Assembly (NCBI RefSeq): GCF_003293695.1
Contig: NZ_CP029556.1
Location: 134,001-198,000 of the forward strand
DNA from: Lysobacter oculi
GTDB lineage: Bacteria > Pseudomonadota > Gammaproteobacteria > Xanthomonadales > Xanthomonadaceae
DNA length: 64,000 nucleotides
Direction: 5' to 3'
Shown here: positions 18,796 through 28,735 of the stretch, one piece after another
Layout: every line of letters begins with the position of its first letter
How positions within the stretch are numbered: position 1 is the stretch's first letter
Notes under the pieces: generated by a model
The model's database searches: none
Told to the model about the DNA's origin: nothing
Seen by the model: only the letters and a program-made list of their open reading frames with translations
Made by a program: the position numbers and the translations under genes

Positions 18796-19569
18796 ATGAC
18801 GCATGGAAATGGGGTCGACGTGGGGCAAACGCAAGTTCATCCCGGGCCGCGCCGCCGGCGCCGCTGGTTGCGCCGCCTGTTGTGGCTGGCCGCTTTCATC
18901 ATCGTATTCCCCATCGTGCAGGTGATGGCGCTGCGCTTCATCGACCCCCCGTTTTCCAGCTTCATGCTGATCCGCCAGGTACAGGCATGGGCCGGCGGCG
19001 ATTTCGGTTTCCGCACCGCCCACGACTGGCGCGATCTCGACCGGATGTCGAGCCATGTGCCGGTGGCGCTGATCGCCTCCGAGGACCAGCGCTTCGCCGA
19101 GCACGCCGGCTTCGACATGCAGGCCATCGAGAAGGCCCGTGCCAGCAACGAGCGCGGGCGGCGCATCCGCGGCGGCAGCACCATCAGCCAGCAGACCGCG
19201 AAGAACCTGTTCCTGTGGAGCGGCACCGGCTGGAGCCGCTGGCTGCGCAAGGGGCTTGAGGCGTGGTACACCTTCTGGATGGAGCTTCTCTGGCCCAAGC
19301 AGCGCATCCTGGAGATGTACGCCAACTTCGCCGAATTCGGCGACGGCGTGTACGGCGCGCAGGCGGCGGCGCGGACCTGGTTCCGCAAGGACGCTTCAAC
19401 GTTGTCGGCGACGCAGGCCGCGCGGTTGGCGGCGGTGCTGCCCAACCCCAAGCGCTACAGCGTGGCCCGGCCCGGGCCCTACGTGCAGCGGCGCGCCCGC
19501 GCCATTGAACGGCAGATGCGCGCGATCGGTGGCAGCGGCGCATTGCGTCCGGTCAGGGACGCGGAATGA
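18796..19569 (+). CDS. mtgA: Monofunctional peptidoglycan transglycosylase
   Basis: A 257-residue GT51 glycosyltransferase that polymerises lipid II into glycan strands at the outer face of the inner membrane. It has one N-terminal membrane anchor (about residues 28-52). The catalytic motif ASEDQRFAEHAGFD holds the key glutamate, and RGGSTISQQTAKNLFLW, RILEMYANF and FGDGVYGAQAAAR follow in family order. The ATG at 18796 is chosen because it gives normal length and a -10-like GATAAT lies 6 bases upstream. It overlaps the next gene by 4 bases (ATGA), so the glycosyltransferase is cotranslated with it. Confidence 0.95.
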   Translation: MTHGNGVDVGQTQVHPGPRRRRRWLRRLLWLAAFIIVFPIVQVMALRFIDPPFSSFMLIRQVQAWAGGDFGFRTAHDWRDLDRMSSHVPVALIASEDQRFAEHAGFDMQAIEKARASNERGRRIRGGSTISQQTAKNLFLWSGTGWSRWLRKGLEAWYTFWMELLWPKQRILEMYANFAEFGDGVYGAQAAARTWFRKDASTLSATQAARLAAVLPNPKRYSVARPGPYVQRRARAIERQMRAIGGSGALRPVRDAE

Positions 19570-20579
19570 GGGACGAAGCCACCGACCGCCTGACCATCGT
19601 GGTCGCCGCCTACAACGAGGCGGAGGCGCTGCCGTTGCTGCACGCGCGCCTGTTGCCGGTGCTGGCGGCGATGGGCGATGTCGATGCCCGCATTCTGTAT
19701 GTCGATGACGGCAGCAGCGACGCGACCTGGCCGGTGATGCGCCAGCTGGCCGCGGATGATCCGCGCGTCGGGCTGCTGCGGCTGTCGCGCAACTTCGGCA
19801 AGGAGGCGGCGCTGACCGCGGGCCTGGACATGGTCGGTGGTGGCGCGGCGATGATCCTGGATGCCGACGCGCAGGATCCGCCGGAGCTGATTCCGCAGTT
19901 CGTGGCGAAGTGGCGCGAAGGCTTCGACAACGTCTATGGCCGCCGCAGCGAACGCGCCGGCGAAGGCTGGGCCAAGCGCGCGACGGCTTCGATGTTCTAT
20001 CGCGTCATCGGCCGGCTTTCGCGCACGCCCGTGCCCGAAGACACCGGCGACTTCCGCCTGCTGTCGCCGCGTGCCTTGGCGGCATTGCGCGAACTGCGCG
20101 AGCGCCATCGCTTCATGAAAGGCCTGTTCGGCTGGGTCGGTTTCAACGGCGCCGAGATCGCCTACGAGCGCGAGGCCCGCGTCGCCGGCCGCAGCAAATT
20201 CAATTTCTGGAAGCTGTGGAACCTGGCGCTGGAAGGCATCACCAGCTTCTCCACCGCGCCGCTGCGCATCAGCACCTACTGCGGCCTGCTCACCGCGCTG
20301 GTCGCGCTGGCCTACGGCATCTACGTCATCGTCAAGGCGCTGCTATACGGCGACCCGGTGGCCGGCTGGCCGAGCATGATGGCGGTGATCCTGTTCCTGG
20401 GCGGCGTGCAGCTGATCGCGCTGGGGATGATCGGCGAATACCTGGGCCGGCTCTACGTGGAGGCCAAGCAGCGCCCGCTCTACGTGGTTGCGGACTGGCA
20501 ACCGGGCGAGGGCCCGGCGTATGCTGGCCGCGGATCCGGAACGAGGAGCGGCCATGCGTCAGGTGCGGCATCTGCTTGA
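19566..20579 (+). CDS. GT2 glycosyltransferase with C-terminal membrane helices (GtrB/ArnC type)
   Basis: A 337-residue enzyme. The N-terminal GT2 domain shows VVAAYNEAEALP, YVDDGSSDAT, SRNFGKEAALTAGL and the metal-binding DADAQDPPEL; FRLLSPRA and HRFMKGLFGWVGF follow. Two membrane helices lie at about residues 235-260 and 270-295. This is the layout of polyprenyl-phosphate glycosyltransferases such as GtrB, DPM1 and ArnC, which load a sugar on undecaprenyl phosphate for envelope glycan modification. The sugar is unknown. The start overlaps mtgA by 4 bases. The tail after about residue 310 overlaps the next gene's start. Confidence 0.9.
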   Translation: MRDEATDRLTIVVAAYNEAEALPLLHARLLPVLAAMGDVDARILYVDDGSSDATWPVMRQLAADDPRVGLLRLSRNFGKEAALTAGLDMVGGGAAMILDADAQDPPELIPQFVAKWREGFDNVYGRRSERAGEGWAKRATASMFYRVIGRLSRTPVPEDTGDFRLLSPRALAALRELRERHRFMKGLFGWVGFNGAEIAYEREARVAGRSKFNFWKLWNLALEGITSFSTAPLRISTYCGLLTALVALAYGIYVIVKALLYGDPVAGWPSMMAVILFLGGVQLIALGMIGEYLGRLYVEAKQRPLYVVADWQPGEGPAYAGRGSGTRSGHASGAASA

Positions 20580-20985
20580 ATCGAAACGGCCCGGCGTGGT
20601 GACCATCGCGCCCGAGGCCCCGGTGATCGAGGCGCTGAAACTGATGGCCGACCACGGCGTCGGCGCGGTGCTGGTGATGGAGGGCGGCCAGAAGCTGGTC
20701 GGCATCCTCTCCGAGCGCGACTACGCGCGGAAGGTGGTGCTGCTCGGCCGCACCTCGGCGACCACGCCGGTCAGCGAGATCATGAGCCACCAGGTGGTCT
20801 GCGGGCGGCTGGCCGACAGCGTCGACCAGTGCATGCAGGTGATGACCGACAAACGCATCCGCCACCTGCCGATCCTGGAGCACAAGGAAGTCGTCGGCAT
20901 CGTCTCGATCGGCGACCTGGTCAAGGCCGTCATCGACGACCAGCAGGTCCAGCTGCGGCATCTGCAGGACTACATCGTCTCCTGA
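20554..20985 (+). CDS. CBS-domain protein
   Basis: A 143-residue protein made of two CBS motifs, about residues 10-65 (TIAPEAPVIEALKLMADHGV, GILSERDYARKVVL) and 75-130 (QCMQVMTDKRIRHLPILEH, GIVSIGDLVKAVID). CBS pairs bind adenine nucleotides and regulate partner proteins; free-standing ones like this lack a defined target. The ATG at 20554 has GAGGAG upstream and lies inside the end of the glycosyltransferase gene (26-base overlap). TATGCT at 20520-20525 could be an internal promoter. The gene ends 24 bases before the convergent AsmA-like gene. Confidence 0.9.
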   Translation: MRQVRHLLESKRPGVVTIAPEAPVIEALKLMADHGVGAVLVMEGGQKLVGILSERDYARKVVLLGRTSATTPVSEIMSHQVVCGRLADSVDQCMQVMTDKRIRHLPILEHKEVVGIVSIGDLVKAVIDDQQVQLRHLQDYIVS

Positions 20986-21009
20986 GCGCGTGCCCGGCCG
21001 GCCTGCCGG

Positions 21010-23022
21010 TCACTTCCCGCCGCAGTACTGCCTGCCCTTGGCGTTGCCGAGGTCGGTGGTGGCCACAAGCGCCGCCGCCGGCGCGGTGATCGCGCCGAGC
21101 GCCGCCGCCGCCGCCGCGCGCAGGCCCATGCGCTTGTAGTCGGGGCGGATGTTCGGGTGCTTGAAGCTGCCTTCCACATACAGCGGCGAGCGCAGCGAGA
21201 GCGGGCTGAAGCGCCGCGTCTTCGGCTTGAGCGTCAGGTCCAGGCGCTCGTTGCGCAGGTCGATGGTGCCGGTGCCGGTGATCACCGTCTCGCTGGTGTC
21301 GAAGGCGAGCGCGCGCGGCGTCATCACCCCGTTCTTGACCGCGAAATCGCCGAACGCGCAGCGGATCGGGATCTGCTTGTCGCCGGTCAGCTTGACCTTG
21401 AGGATGCCGGCGATGTCGATGGCGGCCAGTTCCATGAGCATCTTGCTGATCCGGCCTTCGCCCATGCCGACGTCGGCATCGCCGCTGGCGTTGCCGCGCA
21501 TCGCGGCGATGGAATTGCCGGTGGTCGCGATGTGGATGTCGCCGCCGAGCCGCCCGATGGCGGTCTTGCCGAGTTCCGCCTTCGGCATAAGCTTGCCGAG
21601 CGTGAGGCCCTTCGCGGCGATGTCGGCGCGGGTGCGGATGGTCTTCTCGCGCGCGTCCATGCGGATGACCGAGCGGATGTTGCCGTCCGCCACGCCGAAG
21701 TTGAGCGGGTTGAGCGTCAGCACGCCGGCCTTGAGAGCGAGCTTGGCGTCCATGTCGTCCACCGGCAGGCGCTGGGTGTTGATGCGGGCGGCGCGCAGGC
21801 GGACGTTGGCATCCATCGCCCTCAGCTTCTCCAGCTTGAACTCGTCGCGCGGGAACAGCTTGCCGCTGGCTTCCTGGCTGGCCGCCTTGGCCGCAAGTTC
21901 GGGATTGGTCTTCTCGCCGCCGCCGGCCTTGGGCGCGCCGCCGATGAAACCGGCGAGATCGTCCAGGTCCAGCCGCTTCGAGCGCAGGTCGGCATCCAGG
22001 CGCGGGCGCGGCTTGCCGGTGGTGAAGTGGGCGAAGCCGGCCAGGTCGCTGTCGCCGACCTTGCCGGTGAAGCCGTCGTACTTCCACGTGCTGCTGGCGG
22101 GTGAATTGACCACGCGGGTCAGCCGGCCGTTCAGGCTGTAGGGCGGCGTGGGCGGCAGCGCGAGGCCGAGCAGCGGGTACAGGTCGTCGAGGTTCTGGCC
22201 GCTGAGCGCCACCTGCAGGTTGAAGTCGCGCATGCGCAGCGGGTCGAGCAGGGTGCCGCGTGCATGGGCGCGGGTCGGGCCGGCCACGGCGCGGACGTCG
22301 ATGCGGTAGGGTTCGTCGGGGTTGCGCAGGTCCAGCGGCGATTCGCCGCGGCCTTCGAGCGTGAACGGGTTGCCCTTCCAGCGGCCCTTGCCGGCGACCA
22401 CGATCGGCGGGCCGCTGTCCTTTTCGCCGGCCTTTTCGCTGTCCACCGTGATGTCGATGTCGGTCTTTCCTTTCGCATCGACGAAGCGCAGGCGCCCGCC
22501 ATCGACCCACAGGCTGCGGAATTCCGGCTGCCTGCCACGGCTGTCTTCCTGATCCTTGAACACCCAGTTGCCCTTGCCGTCCGGGCCGGTTTCCAGCAGC
22601 AGGTCGGGTTTCGTGAGGCGCAGTTCGGGGATGCGGAAATCGCGCTTGAAGATCGCCGGCCACAGCGCGAAGGAGAACGTGAGGCGGTCGGTCTTCGCCA
22701 TCTGCGCTTCCTTCGACCAGGCCGCGTTGCCGAAGCGCAGGCGGTCGGCGCTGACCTGCGTCATCCGGCCCAGGTCGACATCCAGATCCCCATCGATATG
22801 GAGTTCGCGGCCGGTTTCCGCCTTGACGAGGTGCTCGATGGGGCGGCGGAACCAGTTCCAGTCCCAGAGCAGCAGGAGCACCACGATGCCCGCCACCAGC
22901 ACGCCCAGCGCGGTCAGCCACGGGTGGCGACGCGGCCAGATCGGCGTGCGCGCCGGGTCATCGGGCTTGGGGGTGGATTCGGGCGATGCGGCTTGGTTCA
23001 TCGGGTCGGCACATTCCTTCAT
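21010..23022 (-). CDS. AsmA-family envelope protein
   Basis: A 670-residue protein with one N-terminal membrane helix (about residues 35-55) and a long periplasmic part of AsmA type: an N-terminal AsmA domain (HIDGDLDVDLGRMTQVSADRLRFGN) and a C-terminal domain with DLRNERLDLTLKPK and SPLYVEGSFKHPNIRPD. AsmA-like proteins are bridge-like proteins implicated in phospholipid transport and outer-membrane homeostasis. The alanine-rich stretch near the C-terminus is typical. Start 23022 is chosen for the AAGGTGG 7-8 bases upstream; 23001 is the alternative. It is the last gene of the minus-strand run that starts with the M23 peptidase, 57 bases after the hemolysin III homologue. Confidence 0.88.
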   Translation of the reverse strand: MKECADPMNQAASPESTPKPDDPARTPIWPRRHPWLTALGVLVAGIVVLLLLWDWNWFRRPIEHLVKAETGRELHIDGDLDVDLGRMTQVSADRLRFGNAAWSKEAQMAKTDRLTFSFALWPAIFKRDFRIPELRLTKPDLLLETGPDGKGNWVFKDQEDSRGRQPEFRSLWVDGGRLRFVDAKGKTDIDITVDSEKAGEKDSGPPIVVAGKGRWKGNPFTLEGRGESPLDLRNPDEPYRIDVRAVAGPTRAHARGTLLDPLRMRDFNLQVALSGQNLDDLYPLLGLALPPTPPYSLNGRLTRVVNSPASSTWKYDGFTGKVGDSDLAGFAHFTTGKPRPRLDADLRSKRLDLDDLAGFIGGAPKAGGGEKTNPELAAKAASQEASGKLFPRDEFKLEKLRAMDANVRLRAARINTQRLPVDDMDAKLALKAGVLTLNPLNFGVADGNIRSVIRMDAREKTIRTRADIAAKGLTLGKLMPKAELGKTAIGRLGGDIHIATTGNSIAAMRGNASGDADVGMGEGRISKMLMELAAIDIAGILKVKLTGDKQIPIRCAFGDFAVKNGVMTPRALAFDTSETVITGTGTIDLRNERLDLTLKPKTRRFSPLSLRSPLYVEGSFKHPNIRPDYKRMGLRAAAAAALGAITAPAAALVATTDLGNAKGRQYCGGK

Positions 23023-23079
23023 GCCGGCCCACCTTCAAGGCGCAAGGGTCAAACAGCGGTGAATGCCGCCGGTTTCCGT

Positions 23080-23733
23080 TCAGGCAGCGGGCACGACCAG
23101 CGCCCAGACCGCGATGAAATGGCAGACCGTGCCGGCGACCACGAAGCCGTGCCAGATCGCGTGCGCGTAGGGCATGCGCTTCTGCATGTAGAAGACGGTG
23201 CCGAGCGTGTAGCAGATGCCGCCGGCCAGCAGCCAGCCGAACACCCAGCCCGACAGCGCCGCATAGACCGGCTTGGCCGCGAGCATCACCAGCCAGCCCA
23301 TCGCGATGTAGATGAGCGTCGAGACCAGCTTGAAGCGGCCGGTGAAGAACAGTTTGAAGACGATGCCGAGCGCGGCCAGCGTCCAGATCGCCGCGAACAG
23401 CTGCCAGCCCAGCCGGCCGTGCAGCGCGGTCAGGGTGAACGGGGTGTAGGTACCGGCGATCAGCAGGTAGATCGCGCAGTGGTCGACGATCTTCAGCCGC
23501 GCGCGATGTTTCGCATCGACCGCGCGGTGGTAGGCGGTGCTGGCGAGGTAGAGCCCGAGCATCGCCAGCGAGAACACCAGCGCCGACACCCACTGCCAGG
23601 TGTCGCCGCGCAGGGAGGCGTAGGCCACCATGACCAGGCCGGAGGCGAAGGCGGCGGCCGCGCCGATGCCATGCGTCCAGACGTTGGCACGTTCTTCGGC
23701 GGGTGAATATGCGGATGCGTACGGTGCGCCCAT
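23080..23733 (-). CDS. Hemolysin III / PAQR-family membrane protein
   Basis: A 217-residue integral membrane protein with seven predicted helices and the PAQR/HlyIII signature: [10 protein letters not shown] early and HAIWHGFVV near the C-terminus, with histidines that bind zinc in PAQR structures. The bacterial family (TrhA) is linked to membrane energetics and fluidity homeostasis; haemolysis is a historical name. The ATG at 23733 is supported by TATGCT 6 bases upstream, so it may be transcribed from its own promoter as well as from prfC. It starts 29 bases after the prfC stop. Confidence 0.92.
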   Translation of the reverse strand: MGAPYASAYSPAEERANVWTHGIGAAAAFASGLVMVAYASLRGDTWQWVSALVFSLAMLGLYLASTAYHRAVDAKHRARLKIVDHCAIYLLIAGTYTPFTLTALHGRLGWQLFAAIWTLAALGIVFKLFFTGRFKLVSTLIYIAMGWLVMLAAKPVYAALSGWVFGWLLAGGICYTLGTVFYMQKRMPYAHAIWHGFVVAGTVCHFIAVWALVVPAA

Positions 23734-23739
23734 GCCGCG

Positions 23740-23745
23740 AGCATA
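23740..23745 (-). promoter_or_regulatory. -10-like element of hemolysin III gene, leaderless geometry
   Basis: On the minus strand TATGCT ends 6 bases before the ATG. TTGACC lies 15 bases further upstream (23766-23761), overlapping the prfC stop; the spacing is short for a standard promoter. Confidence 0.5.
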
Positions 23746-23762
23746 CACGGCAGGGGCGACGG

Positions 23763-25366
<1,604 letters not shown>

Positions 25367-25414
25367 GCGGGCTGGGACGCGGGCGCGTCCGGCAAGAGTC
25401 GTGGGAAAGCGCGG

Positions 25415-25420
25415 ATTATA
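25415..25420 (-). promoter_or_regulatory. Candidate -10 of prfC
   Basis: A perfect TATAAT on the minus strand overlaps the last codons of the M23 peptidase gene and lies about 49 bases before the prfC start. No convincing -35 was found. Confidence 0.4.
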
Positions 25421-26255
25421 GCGGCGAAGGCGCTTCGGCCCGGCGCGGCAGGCGCAGCTCGCCCTCGTCGCTGGCCATCCGGAACGGCACCGATTCCAGC
25501 CGCAGCCCGCGGTTGACCTGCACCGCGAAGTGCAGGTGTGGCCCGGTGGACCAGCCGGAATTGCCGCTTCGGGCGATCAGCTGGCCGGCTTCGACCGGAT
25601 GCCCCGGCGCCACCGACAGGCTGCCGCGCTGCAGGTGGGCGTAGACCGCCATGCTGCCGTCGGCGTGGAGGATGCGGACGAGGTTGGCCTGGTCCAGCTG
25701 GCCGGTGGTGTCGGCGAAGCGGCCTTCGGCCTGCATCACCGTGCCGGCGCGGGCGGCGACCACCGGCGTGCCGACCGGCGCGGCGAAGTCGATGGCCTGG
25801 CGGTTCTCGGCATCGGCATGGCTGAACGTGCCTTCCGGCAGCTGGCCGACGCGGACCTGCGGCAGCCGCAGCGGGAAGCGGTAGACGACGTCGCCTGCCA
25901 TCGCGCCGGGCAGGCCGGGCACCGCCCGCAGCTTCAGTTGCAGGGCGGCGCCGGCATCGCGCCGGGCCAGTGGATAGCTTCCGGGCGCGGGCAGGGTCCG
26001 TTGCAGGGGTGTGGGCGATGCGCCTTCGACCCGCACCTCGACCGGCCCGGCGATGTCGCTGTCCACCCAGACCTCGCGCGTGCTGCCGGTGCGCGTCACC
26101 CGCAGGCGCACGGCGGCGCTGGGGGCTTTGGCGTTTGCGGTCGATGTGGCGGGGGCGCTGGTTTTCGGCGGCCATGACAGCCATTGCGCCTCGGCGCGCG
26201 GGGCGATGAGGGCCGCGACGAACAACAGCGGCAGGGCGATGGGGGAAGCGCGCAT
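25416..26255 (-). CDS. M23-family metallopeptidase (LytM-type), exported
   Basis: A 279-residue protein with a signal peptide ([12 protein letters not shown], cleavage after RAEA at about residue 24), a middle beta-rich region and a C-terminal M23 domain: [19 protein letters not shown], a conserved glycine-rich loop, and [11 protein letters not shown] with the HxH zinc motif. M23 enzymes cut peptide crosslinks in peptidoglycan. The first zinc-ligand region reads NRQAIDF instead of the common HxGxD form, so activity should not be assumed. The ATG at 26255 is supported by GATAAT 6 bases upstream. It diverges from the methionine operon and is followed 49 bases later by prfC. Confidence 0.87.
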   Translation of the reverse strand: MRASPIALPLLFVAALIAPRAEAQWLSWPPKTSAPATSTANAKAPSAAVRLRVTRTGSTREVWVDSDIAGPVEVRVEGASPTPLQRTLPAPGSYPLARRDAGAALQLKLRAVPGLPGAMAGDVVYRFPLRLPQVRVGQLPEGTFSHADAENRQAIDFAAPVGTPVVAARAGTVMQAEGRFADTTGQLDQANLVRILHADGSMAVYAHLQRGSLSVAPGHPVEAGQLIARSGNSGWSTGPHLHFAVQVNRGLRLESVPFRMASDEGELRLPRRAEAPSPL

Positions 26256-26261
26256 CGCCCG

Positions 26262-26267
26262 ATTATC
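26262..26267 (-). promoter_or_regulatory. -10-like element of M23 peptidase gene, leaderless geometry
   Basis: On the minus strand GATAAT ends 6 bases before the ATG at 26255. Confidence 0.5.
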
Positions 26268-26327
26268 CGCATTGCGCACCCTACGCGACCGCATCGAAAA
26301 ATCCATCGCTCAATGCGCATGAAGCGA

Positions 26328-26356
26328 TTGACAAACCGGAAGGCGGCGGGCAAGCT
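26328..26356 (+). promoter_or_regulatory. Promoter of the riboswitch-metX operon
   Basis: A perfect -35 TTGACA (26328-26333) is followed after 17 bases by CAAGCT (26351-26356), a weak -10. Transcription would start near 26363, at the foot of the riboswitch P1 stem, so promoter and riboswitch fit together. Confidence 0.65.
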
Positions 26357-26360
26357 GCGG

Positions 26361-26467
26361 CCATCCATCGAGATCGGCTGAGGGAAAGGCCCTTTGAAGC
26401 CGAGGCAACCTGGACATCCGTCCAAGGTGCCAATTCCTGCGGGGGCGCATGCCCGCCGCGCAGATGG
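26361..26467 (+). ncRNA. SAM-I (S-box) riboswitch
   Basis: The conserved SAM-I core is visible in order. P1 is CCATC (26361-26365) with GATGG (26463-26467). The P2 arm is GGCT (26376-26379) with AGCC (26398-26401), enclosing the kink-turn GAGGGAAAGGCCC and TTTGAA. Then come GAGGCAACC, the P3 stem GGAC-ATCC-GTCC closed by CCT/AGG, the near-invariant AAGGTGCCAATTCC, and the P4 stem around GGGGGCGCATGCCC. In the family, SAM binding shuts off methionine biosynthesis genes. It lies directly ahead of metX-metB-hom, which fits. Confidence 0.92.
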
Positions 26468-26511
26468 TTGAGCACGCGCATCGAGCGTCGCCCGACAGAT
26501 GCGCACCGACG

Positions 26512-26536
26512 GGAACTCGAGGCTTCAAGGAGTTCC
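26512..26536 (+). promoter_or_regulatory. Hairpin that sequesters the metX ribosome-binding site
   Basis: GGAACTC (26512-26518) can pair perfectly with GAGTTCC (26530-26536), which includes most of the Shine-Dalgarno AGGAG (26528-26532) of metX. A second hairpin GCGCATC/GATGCGC (26476-26482 with 26498-26504) lies between it and the riboswitch. No T-run follows either, so translational rather than transcriptional control is the better reading. The coupling to SAM binding is inferred. Confidence 0.55.
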
Positions 26537-26538
26537 GC

Positions 26539-27549
26539 ATGAGTCTGGTCGCCGCGCTGCAGGTTTCCCCTCCTCCCGCTTCGCCGTGTACGTATGCGGT
26601 CGCGTCGCCCGTCGAAACCCCGGTCGACGTGGCCGAGCGCGGCGAGCACGCGTGCACGCTGGCGCTCCGCCATGCAGGGCGGCGGCCGGTGCGTGTCCGC
26701 TGGGAACTGTGCGGGCCGGCCGACGCGCCCTTGCTGGTCGTGGCCGGTGGCATTTCCGCGCACCGCCACGTCATCGCCCACGACCGCGATGGCGCGGCGG
26801 GCTGGTGGCAGGCGCAGGCGGGCCTGCTGCGCCGGTTCCGCGTGCTGGCGATCGACTGGCTGGGCGATGGCGACGGGCTCGACGTGCCGCTGGACAGCGC
26901 CGACCAGGCCGATGCGATTGCCGTCGTGCTCGACGCGCTGCAGCTGCCGGAGCTGCATGCCTTCGTCGGCGCGTCGTATGGCGCGATGGTCGGGTTGCAG
27001 TTCGCCGCGAAGTATCCGCAGCGCCTCGCCTCGCTGGTGGCGATCAGCGGTGCGCATCGTGCCCACCCGTGGTCGAGCGCGCTGCGTTCGGTGCAGCGCA
27101 AGATCGTGGCACTGGGCGCGGCCAATGACGATCCCGGCGGCCTGGCGCTGGCACGCCAGCTGGCGATGCTCTCCTACCGCACGCCCAAGGAATTCGCCGA
27201 GCGCTTCGCCGCGCCGGTGGAAGTGCGCGACGACCGCGCCGAATGTCCCGCCGAACCCTATCTGGAAGCCTGCGGCCAGCGCGCGCTGACGCGCTTCGAT
27301 GCCGTGGCCTACCGCCGCCTCTCCGAATCCATCGACCTGCACCGGGTCGAGCCCGAAGCAGTGCGCGTGCCGCTGTCGGTCGTCGCCATCGACAGCGACC
27401 TGCTGGTCCCGCGCGAGGACCTGGCCGAACTCGCCGTGCGCGCCCCCGACGCCTGGCTTCAGGTCATCGCCAGCCGCTACGGCCACGACGCCTTCCTGAA
27501 AGAAACCGCGGCCATCGCCGCCGCCCTCCACGCTGCCCTGGATGCCTGA
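26539..27549 (+). CDS. metX: Homoserine O-acyltransferase (MetX family)
   Basis: A 336-residue alpha/beta-hydrolase-fold enzyme that activates homoserine for methionine synthesis. The nucleophile elbow GASYGAMV carries the catalytic serine; AIDSDLLVP supplies the aspartate and RYGHDAFL the histidine. MetX enzymes use acetyl-CoA or, in many xanthomonads, succinyl-CoA; the text does not settle which, though the partner metB would accept succinyl-homoserine. AGGAG lies 6 bases ahead of the ATG, inside a hairpin. It is the first gene of the SAM-riboswitch operon and overlaps or abuts metB. Confidence 0.9.
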   Translation: MSLVAALQVSPPPASPCTYAVASPVETPVDVAERGEHACTLALRHAGRRPVRVRWELCGPADAPLLVVAGGISAHRHVIAHDRDGAAGWWQAQAGLLRRFRVLAIDWLGDGDGLDVPLDSADQADAIAVVLDALQLPELHAFVGASYGAMVGLQFAAKYPQRLASLVAISGAHRAHPWSSALRSVQRKIVALGAANDDPGGLALARQLAMLSYRTPKEFAERFAAPVEVRDDRAECPAEPYLEACGQRALTRFDAVAYRRLSESIDLHRVEPEAVRVPLSVVAIDSDLLVPREDLAELAVRAPDAWLQVIASRYGHDAFLKETAAIAAALHAALDA

Positions 27550-27550
27550 C

Positions 27551-28735
27551 ATGAGCCTTGAAACCAATATCGCCACCCGCGCCGTGCGTGCCGGCATCGA
27601 CAGCGACACCGCCTTCGGTGCGGTCACCCCGCCGCTGGTGCTGTCCTCCAACTTCAGCTTTGCCGGCTTCAACGAGAAGCGCCGTTACGACTACACCCGC
27701 AGCGGCAACCCGACCCGCGACCTGCTGGGCGATGCGCTGGCGGAACTGGAAGGCGGCGCCGGTGGCGTCATCACCGCGACCGGCATGGCCGCGATCACGC
27801 TGGCGCTGAACGCGCTGCTGGAACCGGGCGACCTGCTGGTGGTCCCGCACGATGCCTACGGCGGCAGCTGGCGGCTGTTCAACGCGCTGGCGAAGAAGGG
27901 CGCGTTCGAACTGGCCACGCTCGATTTCGGTGACGAGTCGGCGCGTGCGGACGTGTTCGCGCGCGGACCGAAGCTGGTCTGGATCGAGACGCCCTCCAAC
28001 CCGCTGCTGCGCATCACCGACCTTGAGCAGGTGGTGGGCGAGGCGAAGGCGGCGGGTGCCCGGGTGCTGGTCGACAACACCTTCCTCTCGCCGCTGTGGC
28101 AGCGCCCGCTGGCTTTCGGCGCCGACGCGGTGCTGCACTCCACCACCAAGTACATCAACGGCCACAGCGACGTGGTCGGCGGTGCGCTGGTCGCGCACGA
28201 CGCCGCGCTGCACGAACAGTTCACCTGGTGGGCCAATGCGCTCGGCATCACCGGCGCGCCGTTCGACAGCTTCCTGACCCTGCGCGGCCTGCGCACGCTC
28301 GGCGCGCGCCTGCGCGTCCACGAGGAGAACACCCACGCCATCGCCGAACTGCTGGAAGGCCATCCCGCAGTGCGCGCGCTCTACTGGCCGGGCCTGAAGT
28401 CGCATCCCGGGCATGAGGTCGCGGCGCGCCAGCAGCAGGGCTTCGGCGCGATGCTCTCGTTCGAGCTGGAGGATGAAGCGGCGGTGCGCGCCTTCGTCGA
28501 TGGCCTGCATTGCTTCACGCTGGCCGAATCGCTGGGCGGCGTGGAAAGCCTCATCGCCCACCCCGCCACCATGACCCACGCCGCGATGACGCCGGAAGCT
28601 CGCGCCCATGCCGGCATCCGCGACGGCCTGCTGCGGCTGTCGGTGGGCATCGAGCATGTCGATGATCTGATCGCCGACCTGCGCGCGGCGCTGGCCCGCG
28701 TGGCGCGCTGTCGTACCCGGGCGCTGGCCGCATGA
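27551..28735 (+). CDS. metB: Cystathionine gamma-synthase / PLP trans-sulfuration enzyme
   Basis: A 394-residue PLP enzyme of the Cys/Met metabolism family. The PLP lysine lies in HSTTKYINGHSD; the YTRSGNPTRD substrate loop, the TGMAA cofactor segment and SLGGVESLIAHPATMTH near the C-terminus all match. It joins O-acylhomoserine with cysteine to make cystathionine (EC 2.5.1.48). Assignment to MetB rather than a lyase rests on the operon with metX. The start could be ATG 27551 or ATG 27542 (8-base overlap with metX). The stop overlaps hom by 4 bases. Confidence 0.92.
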   Translation: MSLETNIATRAVRAGIDSDTAFGAVTPPLVLSSNFSFAGFNEKRRYDYTRSGNPTRDLLGDALAELEGGAGGVITATGMAAITLALNALLEPGDLLVVPHDAYGGSWRLFNALAKKGAFELATLDFGDESARADVFARGPKLVWIETPSNPLLRITDLEQVVGEAKAAGARVLVDNTFLSPLWQRPLAFGADAVLHSTTKYINGHSDVVGGALVAHDAALHEQFTWWANALGITGAPFDSFLTLRGLRTLGARLRVHEENTHAIAELLEGHPAVRALYWPGLKSHPGHEVAARQQQGFGAMLSFELEDEAAVRAFVDGLHCFTLAESLGGVESLIAHPATMTHAAMTPEARAHAGIRDGLLRLSVGIEHVDDLIADLRAALARVARCRTRALAA

